From NCBI RefSeq assembly GCF_910592395.1, contig NC_088325.1, positions 8,932,109 through 8,996,108 of the forward strand: 64,000 nt of DNA, given 5' to 3'. This document shows positions 29,509 to 41,859 of this stretch, piece by piece. This DNA is from Lineus longissimus. Its lineage: Eukaryota; Nemertea; Pilidiophora; Heteronemertea; Lineidae. A model generated the notes under the pieces. The model searched no databases, had not been told where the DNA came from, and saw only the letters and a list, made by a program, of their open reading frames with translations. A program made the position numbers and the translations under genes. Position 1 is the stretch's first letter, and every line of letters begins with the position of its first letter.

Positions 29509-30771
29509 GCCCACTGATGTTCCTGGTCTACATAAACGACGTCACGGAGGAAACCAACGGCAGAACGAGACTGTTTGCCGACAACACTTCAAAAGCATAC
29601 GCATCACGAAACTTCATAGCATGCACGCCCGAAATCCAGCAGGATATAAACAAACTTTACGCATGGGCAATGAAATGGGCCATCACCTACAACGCAACAA
29701 AAACGCTGTATCTGATTAAGAACAGGCGGAGACAACCCTCTGTTATCCACTGTCATCTCAACAACGTCGCAATTGATCAAGCCAAGTCACACAAGCACCT
29801 CGGATTACCTTTCAACGACAAAGGAACCTGGGAAGACCATATCCAGTCAATCGTTACGACCGCAAACCGCAGACTTGGCATACTACAAAACATCAAATAC
29901 AAAACGGATAAACAAACTTTACTCTACTCAAGCTTCTTCCCTTCTACAATCCGCGACTGGAATGCTCTCGACCTTTCTATACGTGCGAAACCAACTCTAA
30001 ACTCTTACAAATATTCCCTAACCAAACTGCCAGAATTCTCTATCAAACCAATCCCCTCCTGGCTAGACATCAGCCCTCGCCCACTTAACATCATTCTCAC
30101 ACGTATGCGAAACAACTGCAGCGGACTAACATCTGACCTATACCTAAACCACGTTTCGGAAAACCCCACTTGCCTCATGTGCCCTATGCATGTTCCAGAA
30201 ACCTCTTCACACTTTCTTCTCGACTGTTCTAAGTACGAAAACCAACGCAACTCCCCAATCGCCAATACCCTTAAAATAACACACTTCCATAATGCAACTC
30301 TAAACTCAAACATCCTTCTCAACGGCCATCCATCTTTCTCCAACCTCGAAAATGCTCTCCTTATCAAATCAACCCTAAAATTCATTTCATCCACAAATCG
30401 TTTTCCAATCTAACTCAAAGAAAAATATCTGACCCCCCCCCCCCTCTTTTCCGTTTCCGCCAACCCCAAACTCGTATGATCTTTCCTAACTCTTGCACCC
30501 CCGCCCCCCTGCACTTTCCAAACTATCTATCCTTTTTTTTCTCATTTTTGCGAAATTTACTACATTTCAACTTCACATGTTTCTCAATTATATATTCTGT
30601 ATATCTCTTTAAATTATCTTCAAAAAACTTATGTCACTATTCGTATCTTTATAAACTTATGTAACTATTTGCATATACATGTATTTATATTTTGCAGTAG
30701 TTTAAGCCTTCGGCTTTTAACTGTAAAATACATGTACAATATAAACCGAATAAACTCTTTGTAAAAAAAAA
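29509..30771 (+). mobile_element. 5'-truncated LINE, 1263 bp, 11-bp target duplication
   Basis: CACCAAAAAAG occurs at 29498-29508 and 30772-30782. The insert ends with AATAAA-like GAATAAAC and a genomic A-run (30763-30771). A 12-nt C run lies at 30433-30444 in the 3' UTR. Confidence 0.9.
29517..30413 (+). pseudogene. LINE RT C-terminal half with FADD mutated to FADN and an internal deletion
   Basis: The frame opens with FLVYINDV and RLFADNTSKAYAS, where the catalytic FADD reads FADN (AAC), and proceeds through KHLGLPFNDKGTWEDHI. At about 29930 the thumb/connector region is skipped: ILQNIKYKTDKQTLLYSS runs straight into FFPSTIRDWNALDLSIR, normally about 100 residues further on. The C terminus carries a Cys/His knuckle CLMCPMHVPETSSHFLLDC. 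5' truncation, catalytic substitution and deletion together make it inactive, yet the frame is open for 298 codons. Confidence 0.9.
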
Positions 30772-30782
30772 CACCAAAAAAG

Positions 30783-33700
30783 TGCGCTGGGACAGAGCGT
30801 TGACCAAAGCCAATTCCGCACAGCAGGGAGTCGGGCGTATTCTGTAGTCGGACCCTAGCTTGCGGATCGGTATGGAGCGTAGAAATTTAAATTGAATTCA
30901 AAATTTCAATATCTAAACCACATGTATGTTTGATGTTTTCTTATATAGAAGTTATCGGTTGAGGAATCTAAAATATACGGGATAGGGTCGGGCTGCCTGA
31001 ATAAATTCCAACCGAATTTGACCACCCTTTGGATTTGTATGGTTGGCTTTAGTGGTTTTCCCAGAGACCATCAGTTGCATAATTGACATCCTGATTGAAT
31101 GGTTGAAACTCATCTGCATTCAGCATTTTGGAAGGACATGGCATGAGGGTGGAAGACTGCTTATTATATTTGGCCGAGGCCATCCAAAATTGGACTATGG
31201 TCGATCGGAATCTAGTAAAGCTTGAGGGGTCATCTCAGAGTGCTGTTCACTGGACACGAAAGCAGAGTGCAAAAATCCCAACAAAGTTAAACTTTTTAGG
31301 TTAAAAAATCAAATATTTTGAAAATGTTGGGTGGTGGTATCCAACTATGCAGACACTGGAAGATTTTACAGGTTAATCAAAATTTTCAGGAATTGAGAAG
31401 TTTCCGAAAATCTCAATCGACCGGCAAACTTCGAACAACGGTGAAACCCAAGTCAGCCTATTGATCGGAAAAATCACTATGCCAAATGATGGACAATATT
31501 TTTTCACCAATTTTTGATGCATGGTAATAAGATCATATTATGCATCAAATATGATCTAATAACCATGCATCAAAAATTGGAGATCATCACGGAGTAATTT
31601 ACAAATATCCGGTGGTTGATGATTTCTGGCCGAGACTGTACAGTCCTACCAGAAAATATATGTCCACAGGTTTTGTAAATATCACAGAGATAGAATAAGA
31701 TAATTGAATGCTGTTTTCAGCAGAAAATGGCATGTATCTGTTGGACCCAGCTAATCTTGTCTCTTCATTATGCAACAGGCAATTTTAAAAATGTCCAAAA
31801 AGTAACTTTTTTATTTTATTTCATTTTCGTTCTTCTCACAATTTATGGATGAACTATAATGCAACAAAGGTTTTGTTTGCTTTCATTAGTAGAAAATTCC
31901 TGTTAAATTCTTTCATTTTGAAGATTAGTTTTAGCTCGCTACAGGTGATTGTTTTTTCGACAGCTTGGGACCTTTGAGAACAGCCTTCATAGTCAGCAAT
32001 GTAGTCAGTGATGGTCTTTATGGCAAACTCAGCGCATATATGACGGATTGGGGGTCTTTATCAACGGTTATGGAAGGATTAAAAAAATAACATAAAGATC
32101 CTAAGCAAAAATGTGCAATTGTCATAACAATCGAACTCATTCTATGAAATTGCAAGTCTCAAAAAATGATGGTCATAAAGCACAGTTGATGGGCTCATGT
32201 GAATTTTTTATTTTTATACCTTTTTCTAACATTTGTTACATAATGAAGGGATGGAATTATGTGCTTCCAAATACAATAGATATATGACTAACTAAATTTG
32301 CCATACTCTGCTGAAATCCGCATTCAAATATCTTATTTCATCTCTGTGATATTAAAAAAACGGCGGACATTTTCTTTCTGGAAGGACTGTACATGCAATT
32401 TGTATATTATGGTGAAAATATCCATTTCAACAGTAAACAACCAAAAGTGTGATGTTCTAAATGAGGACAAAGATTACTTACCTCCAAACTGGAGTATCGA
32501 AAGTGCCCATATTGGTAGAATTTTCATGGCGATTACGCTCCAAGTTCTTCTAAGGTAATTAACTTCAAGGATAGTGTAATTAGTTCATACTGATATCTTA
32601 GCTAAATCTCTGCCGTGTAACTCCATTTAAACGTAAGGACTCTATTTAGCGCTATTTCATTGAACCCGGTGACCCTTGGTGGCACGGCATAAAGTTTTGT
32701 GACCAGACATCAGTTTGGACATATCTGATTATCAGCCAAAACGCCTGGTATACCCGTCGATCGTTAACATGGCAAGTTATCAGATAACATATTTATGGTA
32801 TTTTTTTACAAGCTTTTTCTGTAACAGGAATGTAAAACGAGATGATGATATGATGTTTGATGGGACAGACAAATAATGTATCTGGACAAGGAAGCAATTA
32901 TACATGTATATATAATTGTAATTATGTATATCAACACGTGATCACTTAATAATGATATATACATGTAGTTGTCCTACTTCCTTTTGTTTCGTCGATCTAA
33001 TACCGGTTTGTTATTTACTGGCATTGAAGAACTACATGTATTTCAATGATATGACATACACCTGTACTAGATCGACTACATGGATTCCAGCTATATTATT
33101 GTTCTATGTCCGAAAGCCTGAACGCGTGTGTCCTTAGGCAATGACTTGGTCCTCTTTTGGCGCATGCCAACTTTCAATCCGTAAATTGTCGCATGGTATG
33201 ATACCCTCTAAATTAACTTTTACATGGCTTAAATTCCGCTGGGAAGAAGAATGCATTGTCGATTGTTAATTAGTTATTTACTTTAATTTCATCGCTTGAC
33301 GATTTCCAAAACAGGCTATTACCCTTTTTTATTAGCTAGTTTAGTTAGCTCTTTCCGTCCTGAGGAAACCAAGGGCTAATTTTTGCTACTCTTGCTTGGC
33401 ACACAAATCCGTGAGACATTTCCACCTTTGGGCTAAAGTACAGTTGTAGCATCCGAGATTTGTCGACCCAGTTCAAGTACCCTAATGCTAATGCCTTGTA
33501 TGGATGGAAATGGCGCTCATTAATTCTAGAATCGAGTTGCAGTGAGCACGTCCGAAAAGGCAGTGTAAAGTAAGTATACGTTTGTTCGTTTGTAAATTAG
33601 TTACAGTAGGATTGAAAAAGGTTTTGATGAGAAAATAGGGTTAAATATCACCTTATCTTTAATTACTATTGTACTGTTCGAATATCATGTAAAAATATTG

Positions 33701-34179
33701 TATTAACCTCCTCACACTATGCAGATAGTCTTGGAGAATAACGTTGAATTGAAAATTAAATTGTTATAAGTTTTAATTTGAAATAAAATTTTTATTTTAA
33801 GGTTTATTTGTTGGTGTAAACTCTATTCAAACATAAATAAACATCAACATTTATTAAAATCCACGGGTCTTACGGCGTAGATACCTTATGTTAGGTAGAT
33901 CAGTATTATACCAGCTGTTTCTGAAAATACTGGCATGATTACGTTTCAAACGAGCAATCTCACGTTGGTCTTGCGATCAAACCAGTGCTCGAGATGAGTG
34001 TGAAACTTTGACGTCAATGCCTCATCCTGCTTATTACGATGTCATCACCTGAGATCACTGATCCATCCTATGTACAGAAGGTCGTGATAATATCTAGCTT
34101 AAACTCAATATTAAAAACGTGTCTGGAGTACTACTAGTATGTGGCACTTGATTGCATCCATGTAGATGAATAGCTGAAC
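30783..34179. other. AT-rich non-coding stretch
   Basis: Apart from the hairpin at 31507 I see no coding exon, repeat family or RNA gene. The ORFs present are short and without recognisable motifs. Confidence 0.5.
31507..31580. repeat. Near-perfect 33-bp-arm hairpin
   Basis: CCAATTTTTGATGCATGGT (31507-31525) pairs perfectly with 31562-31580, and AGATCATATT pairs with AATATGATCT inside it. Only two mismatches and an 8-nt loop (ATGCATCA) remain. The size is that of a small-RNA precursor, but nothing else supports expression. Confidence 0.85.
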
Positions 34180-34182
34180 CAA

Positions 34183-34869
34183 AACCGTAAGTTTGAAAAT
34201 TCATTCAAAAAACTGGACAAACTCGATTACATCGAGACCATGGTAACTTCCCTTAACGTTCGTATTAAAAAGGTTGAAGTCAGTTTGAAGGCTGTGGAGG
34301 AAAATGCTGCCGATATGGAAAAATTCTGTTCATTCCTATCGAACAAATTCGACTCGTTTGAAACTTCACGGAACGCTCTCGTAGATACCGTCGAAAACGT
34401 CACAAAAGATATAACTAGGATCGATAAATCCCCCGCTGCTACCCAATCACTCAAAGATGAGTTGATGGACCTTAAATGCCGGTCCATGCGAGATAACCTG
34501 TTGTTTTTCTCCATCAAAGAGGAAAACAAGGAGGATTGTGAAGCTGTGCTCAAATCATTCATGAAGTAAGTGTTGGACTCGGCCGACGATGTTGAATTTG
34601 AAAGAGTGCATAGAATCGGTAAATTATCTGATGGCAAAATACGACCGATCGTCGCCAAGTTCTCGCGATTCAAACAGAGGGAAATGCTTCGCAAACGATG
34701 CTTTGAAAAACTGCCAAAGTCGAGTTATGGTATTTCGGAGCAATGGCCTGATGAAATTGTTCGGAAACGCAAGTCCCTCATTCCAAAGTTAAAAGAGGCC
34801 AAAGCGGCCGGCAAGTCGGTCAGGTTGATCAGGGACAAACTGTATGTAGACGGTGAATTGGTGGTTTAG
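34183..34869 (+). pseudogene. LINE ORF1 (L1-ORF1p/Transposase_22-like), one in-frame stop
   Basis: A coiled-coil N terminus (FKKLDKLDYIETMVTSLNVRIKKVE...) leads to MRDNLLFFSI and, after TAA at 34567-34569, FERVHRIGKLSDGKIRPIVAKFSRFKQREMLRK. That is the RRM-like RNA-binding core with its HRIG/RPI-KF motifs, followed by the C-terminal domain (RKSLIPKLKEAKAAGKSVRLIRDKLYVDG). Upstream and downstream parts are in one frame. ORF1 ends at TAG 34867-34869 and ORF2 continues in the same frame. Confidence 0.88.
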
Positions 34870-37800
34870 GGGCGTAGTACGGAAGGCGTAGTTGGGCAAA
34901 TTCGGATAGGATGCTGGAATGTAGAAGGTTTTAACTCATCGAAGGACGACCCTGAATTCATTGAATTCATGAAGGTCCATGACATTGTAATTCTGGTCGA
35001 GACATGGACAGGTAAACGTTCGTCTAATGCTTCCTTGTCGTTCGAGGGCTTTGACATATTTCACAGTTACCAATCTATAGTGCACAGAAACGCTAGGCGA
35101 AATAGTGGTGGAGTGTTGATATATTTCCATAATGGGTCAGCAAAATTCGTCAAGCTACTGTCAAAGCGAAACGAGGATTTTGTGTGGTTTAAATTATGCA
35201 GTCAATGCTTAGTACGTGAACGCGACCTGTCTATTTGTGGCGTGTACGTGCCTCCTTCAAATTCACCGCGTCACAACATTGTGGATTACTTCGACAGCCT
35301 AGAAACTGACATTCATGGTTATAACGCCGTTGGAGATGTATTATTACTCGGTGACTTCAATGGCCGTACAGGCAAGCTTAATTCGGTATTCAGGGGCAAT
35401 ATGAACGCATTCAATATCCTCAACATTGACTCTGATAATTCGTTTTCCAACGACAGGTGCTCTGAGGATTTGATTGTGAATGCGCAGGGTCGTCGTCTCC
35501 TTAACTTATGTGACTCATGCGGCTTGTCAATTGTAAATGGAGGAACACCCCCCGATAACGGAAAATTCACTTGCTTTACGCATAATGGCAGGAGCGTTGT
35601 CGATTATCTCCTCGTTTATCATAGTAGCATAAGTGTCGTAGAGTCATTCAAGTGGGTGATCCAAACACAGTGTCCAACCATGCCCCGATTAGCTGTACCA
35701 TTGCTAGTGTTAATGCTGAAGCTGCCATTCCTACCAACCATACTCGCACTTCGCATAATCGATTGCCATGGAACTATGCACACGCTAACGAGTTTAAAAA
35801 TGACTTGGAGAACGCAATAGACAAACTTACAAAAGATCGACAGCCCATACTGGCGAATGAATTGGGAGTAAATCAGTCTGTAGAACTCGTTACCTCAACA
35901 TTACAGTCAATTGGGGATAAATATTTTTCTCAAGAAGTGTTCTTTCGTGATCCCGCTAGGAAACACTCCCAACCGTGGTTCAAACGTGAATGTTATGATA
36001 AAATGAAATGCTACAAGGCCGCGCTAAATGTGTACAAAAGGGGCAGGTCTAGGCCCGACTATGAACTGCTAGTGTCTAAGAAAAAGGAGTTTAAGCAATG
36101 TACAAGAAGGTGTAAGCGCAATTACCTAAATGGCGTGTCTCTTCCAATGCAGGAGCTGAAAAAACGCAATCCTAGGAAATTTTATAAAATCCTGAAAGGG
36201 AAAGAGGTCAGCCCTCGCAGCACGCTGGTCGCTAATGAGTTTTATGACTACTTCCGGAAACAGGATGCTGACCTTTATTTTGAAAATGTCGAAGTAGAAA
36301 ACGATATAGCGGCAAACATATCTAACCTAGTTGACACGCCCGAGCTGCCCTTAGATTATGTCATCGGTGATGCTGAGATACTTCGCACCATCTCTAAGTT
36401 GAATAGGAATAAGGCCCCCGCGGAAGACAGTATCTTAAACGAATATATCCTCGAAAACAAGGCTAAGTTATTACCGGTCTTTAGGGGCAGCATGGCCGAG
36501 TGGTTAGGGCTTCAGACTCACAATCCGAAGATCGTGGGTTCGATTCACGCACCGGTCTGTCTGCTTTCAACCCTGAGCAAGTTGATTTACCTCGATTGCT
36601 CCGTCCTTCGCATGAGACGTAAAACCGAGGTTCCTTGTATCTGGTGTCTATTCCAGAGCAAGTAAAAGACCCCATCCAAGTGGACTGTAGCTTGTGGTGG
36701 ACTACCCCTCCTCAACTTGTGGTGTCTATGCCACGAAGCCGAAGTCGGAGTCACTAGGCCAATAAACCCAATTGGCGCTAAACCGTAGTGGCACGCATTA
36801 CCGCTCATCCCGCGTTGGAGGGGAAATACTCCCAGGAGAATGACCCCTCCAGAGGCAGAGCGAACGCGAAGAAGAAGAAGAAGATTACCGGTCTTGAATA
36901 AGTTATTCAACCTCGTGTTCTCTGTAGGCACCTACCCAAAGCTTTGGAGCAATGCTGTTATTGTGCCGTCACATAAAAAGAACGATGCCAATGAGGCTTC
37001 TAACTATCGTGGTATCTCTCTTATTAGTAATTTAGGCAAATTATTTACATCCGTGCTAAACGCCCGGCTTATGAACTGGTCTCAAGAACACAACCTGCTT
37101 GACGATGGTCAGTTTGGTTCTAGACCCGGACTTGATACAATCGATGCAGCGTTCACACTTAGAAGTATTGTGGAGCAGTCTTTCAATAGAAAGGAACGGT
37201 TGTACTGTTGTTTCGTCGACTACTCACGCGCGTTTGACTCTGTGTAAAAAAAGGTATATTGCATAAGCTTATGAAATATGGTCTGAAAGGCAAAATGCTC
37301 GGTATCTTAAATTCCATGCAAGTGTTTGTGTTCAAAGGTCAGGTGGAATGGTGAACTGAGTAATGAGTTCACCAGTGTTACTGGTCTCCAACAAGGTGAA
37401 ACGCTGTCTCCTCTGTTGTTTTCTTTATTCAACGCAGATCTAAATGATTTTCTAGAAGAACGTGCCGGTGTGTCGGGTGGTTTTAAGATTGGTCCAAACC
37501 GGATCTTTTGTGTATTAGCATATTGGCAAAAGTTGATATCGACTGTTCACCCACTGCTAAGGTCTTTGTTTATGTCATTACGTGCTTCTGCTGATTTAGG
37601 TAAAACCAACTGGTGTAGTAATATAAAGTCTATTCTTAACAGGTTGGGTGCGTCCAATTTATGGCTTGCAAACAACGCCGGTGATAGGAACTATGTGTTA
37701 AAATTCCTTGAAATAAGGACCAAGGCCCTTTTTTACATGAGTGGCGTAGCACTTTATTTAATTCTCGTAAGCTACAATTGTATAAAGATTTAGTCTCTCC

Positions 37801-38164
37801 AGTTTTTGGTATACATAAGTATCTTGATTGTTCTAATTACAAGCATTTTAAACAGTTAAAAAGATACAGAACTTCTACCCACTCCCTCATGATTGAGGCT
37901 GGGAGACACCAAGGCGTACCCAGAGAAAACCGTTTTTGTGAATTTTGTAATGATATCATTGAAGACGAATATCACTTTTTCCTAAAATGTCCAAAATACG
38001 ATGTACCGCGGCAACGCTTTATTAAACCCTTCTATGCAGCACATCCAAATATGTATAAATTGTCATGTCTTTTAAATTGCTCAAGCAAAAGTCAAACCTC
38101 TAATCTTGTCAAATACGTACGGGAGGCAGAACGTATCCGTGTTGCATGCAACATGCACTGCTAG
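34870..38164 (+). pseudogene. LINE ORF2 (APE endonuclease-RT), multiply broken
   Basis: The endonuclease begins IRIGCWNVEGF (about 34900) with VILVETW, GVYVPPS, LLLGDFNGR and VVDYLLV. A frameshift at about 35650 moves the catalytic SNHAPI motif to the next frame. The RT follows (SKLNRNKAPAEDSI), is split by the SINE, and resumes with NYRGISLISNLGKLF, DGQFGSRPG and CCFVDYSRAFDSV. It is then disturbed around an A-run (37246-37252), with a second frame used to about 37320. LQQGETLSPLLFSLF follows. At about 37520 the frame reads CVLAY and then jumps to the distal region, deleting the ADD of the active site and the thumb. The C-terminal knuckle RFCEFCNDIIEDEYHFFLKC (37936-37995) lies in another frame. 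Confidence 0.9.
36482..36883 (+). mobile_element. tRNA-derived SINE inside the LINE, 12-bp target duplication
   Basis: ATTACCGGTCTT lies at 36470-36481 and 36884-36895. The head (36486-36558) is tRNA-like with A box TGGCCGAGTGG (36493-36503) and B box GGTTCGATTCA (36537-36547). The body contains CCTGAGCAAGTTGATTTACC, reminiscent of conserved SINE core domains. The tail is (GAA)n. Insert plus duplication is 414 nt, so the host LINE frame is kept. Confidence 0.92.
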
Positions 38165-38845
38165 TTCTGTCTTTCTTTACTTTATCGTTCGTATTTCACC
38201 ATTTTCTTGTCAACCTTCTTCTACCCCCAGCTGTGTTTATACCGTCTGTCATCTTGTAATTTCTTGTAATTTTTGTGTTGAAATTTCCTCTGTAATCACT
38301 ACGAACTATTAGTTTATGTGAATAAAGCTATTATTATTATTATTATATAATTAAACTAATTAGTACAGTTAAAGGGCTACGCCGTTCGTAATTACTTGTA
38401 GTCCAGTTAAATAGAAATCCACTTATACACAATGCTGTAGTGCAGTTACTATGATTACAAATTTGTTTTAACTTGGTATTCATAATGTTTTTTTTGTGTC
38501 AGTCTACACAGCGGTAATGTCGAAATTTATATTTAGTACGTATTTCCGGAATTAGACATTTTCAATTCATACAAATTCAAAATTTTTAACGAACGGCGTA
38601 GGCCTTTAACACTATCAGATGGCAAAAAAACAACAACATATTGCAGATATCATTGTATAGATACTTGCCTAGATAAATTAGTGTAGGATCATAACAACAT
38701 GTTCCTAATGTCATGTAAAACTACAATCCACCGAGCTGACCTGAGGTCAAACTCGACAAATTACCATGATGGAACTACTTGCAGATGGATTATTACCAAT
38801 TACAGTAACTACAATGATTACATTTATTATGTTTTAGCTTCTCTA

Positions 38846-39257
38846 AAGCCTGCAGCACACTAGCCGCCAACTTTGGCGACAAGAAGCGTTCGGCTCACGC
38901 CTCTCGACGCCAAAGTTTGCGGCCAGTGGATCCCGGTCAGAGCACACCTGCCCAGAATTGGCGTCCAGTAGCGTCTTTTCCGTCTTTTTTAGGCTGCCAA
39001 TTTAAAATCATGTGACCTCAAGACGCAAGCTGATTGGCCATAGCCTCGCCGCTGACGCCAAGTCAGGCGGCCATCCGTAGCACACCTGGCTCCTTTTTGC
39101 GTTCAAGCGCGGCGACACACGTCAAAAATCAAAGTGGCGTCATGTCGCGTTCGCCGACGCCGTTCGTAGCAGACTAGGGATTTTTCAGGCGTTCAGAACT
39201 CTTGCCGCAAAACACGCCTGTGAACGCCTAAGTTGGTGGCTGGTGTGCTGCAGGCTT
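38846..39257. mobile_element. 412-bp MITE with 28-bp terminal inverted repeats
   Basis: The left AAGCCTGCAGCACACTAGCC... and right ...GGCTGGTGTGCTGCAGGCTT match over 28 bp with two mismatches. The interior is GC-rich, with several GGCG/CGCC repeats (TTGGCG, GACGCC). Target duplication not clear. Confidence 0.75.
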
Positions 39258-39889
39258 CAGCATGTGCCTCCAAACAAGCACTGTCATGACTGTAACAAGA
39301 GACATTTCGAGAGAAAATACCTATTTTACGTAAGCCCAAAAAGCGCATTCCAAAACCCGAAATACGAAATTCCAAATCCGAAATCAGAATTGGGTTTCAT
39401 TCTTTCACATACAGTCAATGAGAATGGCCGATACAATGCATCACGGCAGTGGTGGACAACTTTTGTTGTGTTGGTGCCATGATGAATTCGTCATTTTTAT
39501 CTTCATATCAGTTAGTCGAGCTTTATTTCAAGAGGCAAATGTGTTTTTTGGAAGCAGATCGAAGTTGCTTTGAAATTGAAAAGAAATCCATTCGAAAATG
39601 AGGAATCTAAATGGCACGTTATGTACATTTGGTTCGTATGCCATGAATCGCCAAGATGGGGGTCTTTCGAAAGGAGTCTATTAGCGGCAAAATGAAAATA
39701 GAAATAATTCAATGAAAACCAACTTATATGTCATTGCCTAAGTCAGCCTATAGGTCCCGGTAGAAGAAGATGACGCTCAAAGCATGAGAGGTTCCTTGAA
39801 AATTGTTTACCATACTTCTACAGCATGTCCTTGTTTTATTTGTTGCATGAAGGTATATACCTTCATAGAATAGTCACAGGCCTATTCAA

Positions 39890-40760
39890 ATATCAGCCAG
39901 TCAGTCAGCACAAGTGATAGCCTTACAGCCTACCAACATTCTCACACAGCTTCAAAACTAGCCAGTCAACTCACGATACAGCCATACAGCCTGTCAACTC
40001 ATCAGACAAATTAACAACCAGTCAGTCAACTCAAGAGACAGCCTTATAAATTGTCAACTCTTCAGCTTGATTCACAACTAGCCAGTCAACTCAAGAGACG
40101 GCCTAACAGCCTTTCAGCTAATCAGACCGATTCACAACCAGACAGACAACTGAAGAGATTCTTTTGAATCCTTTGCACGTTTTTTTTTTAGTAATGACTT
40201 TTATTCTATCATGTATTAATGTTATGTTTTATTATAAATTGTAAAGCGCTTAGAAGTTTTAACAACGTTAAGCGCTATAAAAATGTTTTTAATAATAATA
40301 ATAAAAAGAGATAACCTTCGACTCATTAACTCATCAGGCAGATTTGCAACCAGCCTGTTAACTCAGGAGACAGCCTTACAATCAGCACAAGTGATAGCCT
40401 TACAGCCTACCAACTCCTCACGCAGCTCCACAACTAGCCAGTCAACTCACGATACAGCCATACAGCCTGTCAACTCATCAGACAAATTAACAACCAGTCA
40501 GTCAACTCAAGAGACATCCTCACAGCCGCTCAAATCATCAGACAAATTAACAACCAGCATGTCAACTCAAGTGACAGCCTTACAGCCTGTCAACTATTCA
40601 GAAAGATTCATAACAAGTCTGTCAACTCAAGTGACAGCCTTACAGCCTGTCAACTATTCAGAAAGATTCATAACCAGCCTGTCAACCCAAGAGACAACCT
40701 TCCAACCTGTCAATTCATCGCACATATTCCCAACCGGACAGTCATCTCAAGGGAAGTTCT
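39890..40760 (+). repeat. 60-bp minisatellite with 20-residue coding period
   Basis: Units carry CAGCCAGTCAACTCA(A/C)GA and GACAGCCTTACAGCCTGTCAACTC. From 40320 to 40762 one frame stays open, giving 20-residue repeats of the type TSxSTQxTALQPVNSSDK, Ser/Thr/Gln-rich. The left part (39890-40150) is the same repeat with stops. Split by a short insertion at about 40160-40305. Confidence 0.85.
40160..40305 (+). mobile_element. Short retroposon 3' end inserted in the minisatellite
   Basis: Contains GTAAAGCGCTTAGAAG...TTAAGCGCTATAAAAATG and an (ATA)n tail, a 3'-end pattern shared by many LINE/SINE families. AAGAGAT is found on both sides (about 40153-40159 and after the tail). Confidence 0.6.
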
Positions 40761-41859
40761 GATATCATAAACATAAAAAATGACGCATCTACTGCACATG
40801 CGTGTCGTTGGAGAAGGGTTCAACTCATCGGACATTGAAAACATTGAACCTGGTTAACTGGGAACCTTAGGAACATATATACCAGAGAGCATAGAACCTC
40901 GGAATATAGGTCCAATTGAACATAGAACCCAAGGAAAACAGAACACTCTTTTTTCGGGGAACATATAGAACAAGGGGAGCATAGAGACGCACCATCGGAG
41001 ACAATGTATTATTTTGCTATTTCAATGTTAATACATGTATGTTTCCACAAATAACATACCCTCACCCACGACCAAACACCCGGGCAAAAAACCTTCATGA
41101 GGGGGATAGAAAAGTGTGTTCTAGCTGTCACACACGTTTAACAGATCAAAATAGCATCCCATCTTTCTTTTCATATCCTCGCGTTGTGTTTTCAAGCCTA
41201 GATCAGTCAACTCGTGACAAGTGAATCATGACAAATGACAAGGTGAACCCTATATAGTTCCAGCCTAATACGCAATATCCAGGCATCCTCCAAATTCTTT
41301 ACAAAATTGACATATCATGATTAAATGTGAAGCTTGTTTATTTCTACCAACCTTTTTAGACATTCTACATTCCATAGACTAAACCCTTTTGATATACAAG
41401 CATGAGACGTATAATGGTACAGAAGTTATAGGAGAAATCAGTCATTCTGCAAGGCTTTCATGCCAATTTTATTTTACATCAAACACTTTTTCTCTTTCCG
41501 CCTTGCTTGGCGGCAGAGAAAATAAATTTTTATTTATTTATTTATTAAAATTCAGTATGCCATACAAAATATATAAACAAACTTAAAATATTTATTTACA
41601 AAAACACAACATGGCTCAGTAGGGACATTAAATAGGCTAAAGTATTTAATTAATTGCATTTAAAAGACGACAATATGCGTTGATAAAGTACAATAAGTTA
41701 CGTTGGTCGACACAGAGATTGTCCAAGTGCATGTGATCTGTTCATTAAAAGAAGAAACTGTTTAGATTTGAAAAAAAGTTTATGACCATGCGTTTAAAAC
41801 ATTCATGGTTAAAACTACATCTCGATTTCAATGGAAGCTGGATCCAGAGCTTTACAGTG

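Larger units (their letters stand above)
34180..38347 (+). mobile_element. Two-ORF LINE, decayed, with (ATT)n tail
   Basis: Contains an L1-like ORF1, APE endonuclease, RT and C-terminal Cys/His knuckle, ending with AATAAA (38321-38326) and an (ATT)n tail (38329-38347). The 5' end is approximate (first coding similarity near 34183). Interrupted by a SINE at 36482-36883. Confidence 0.9.
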
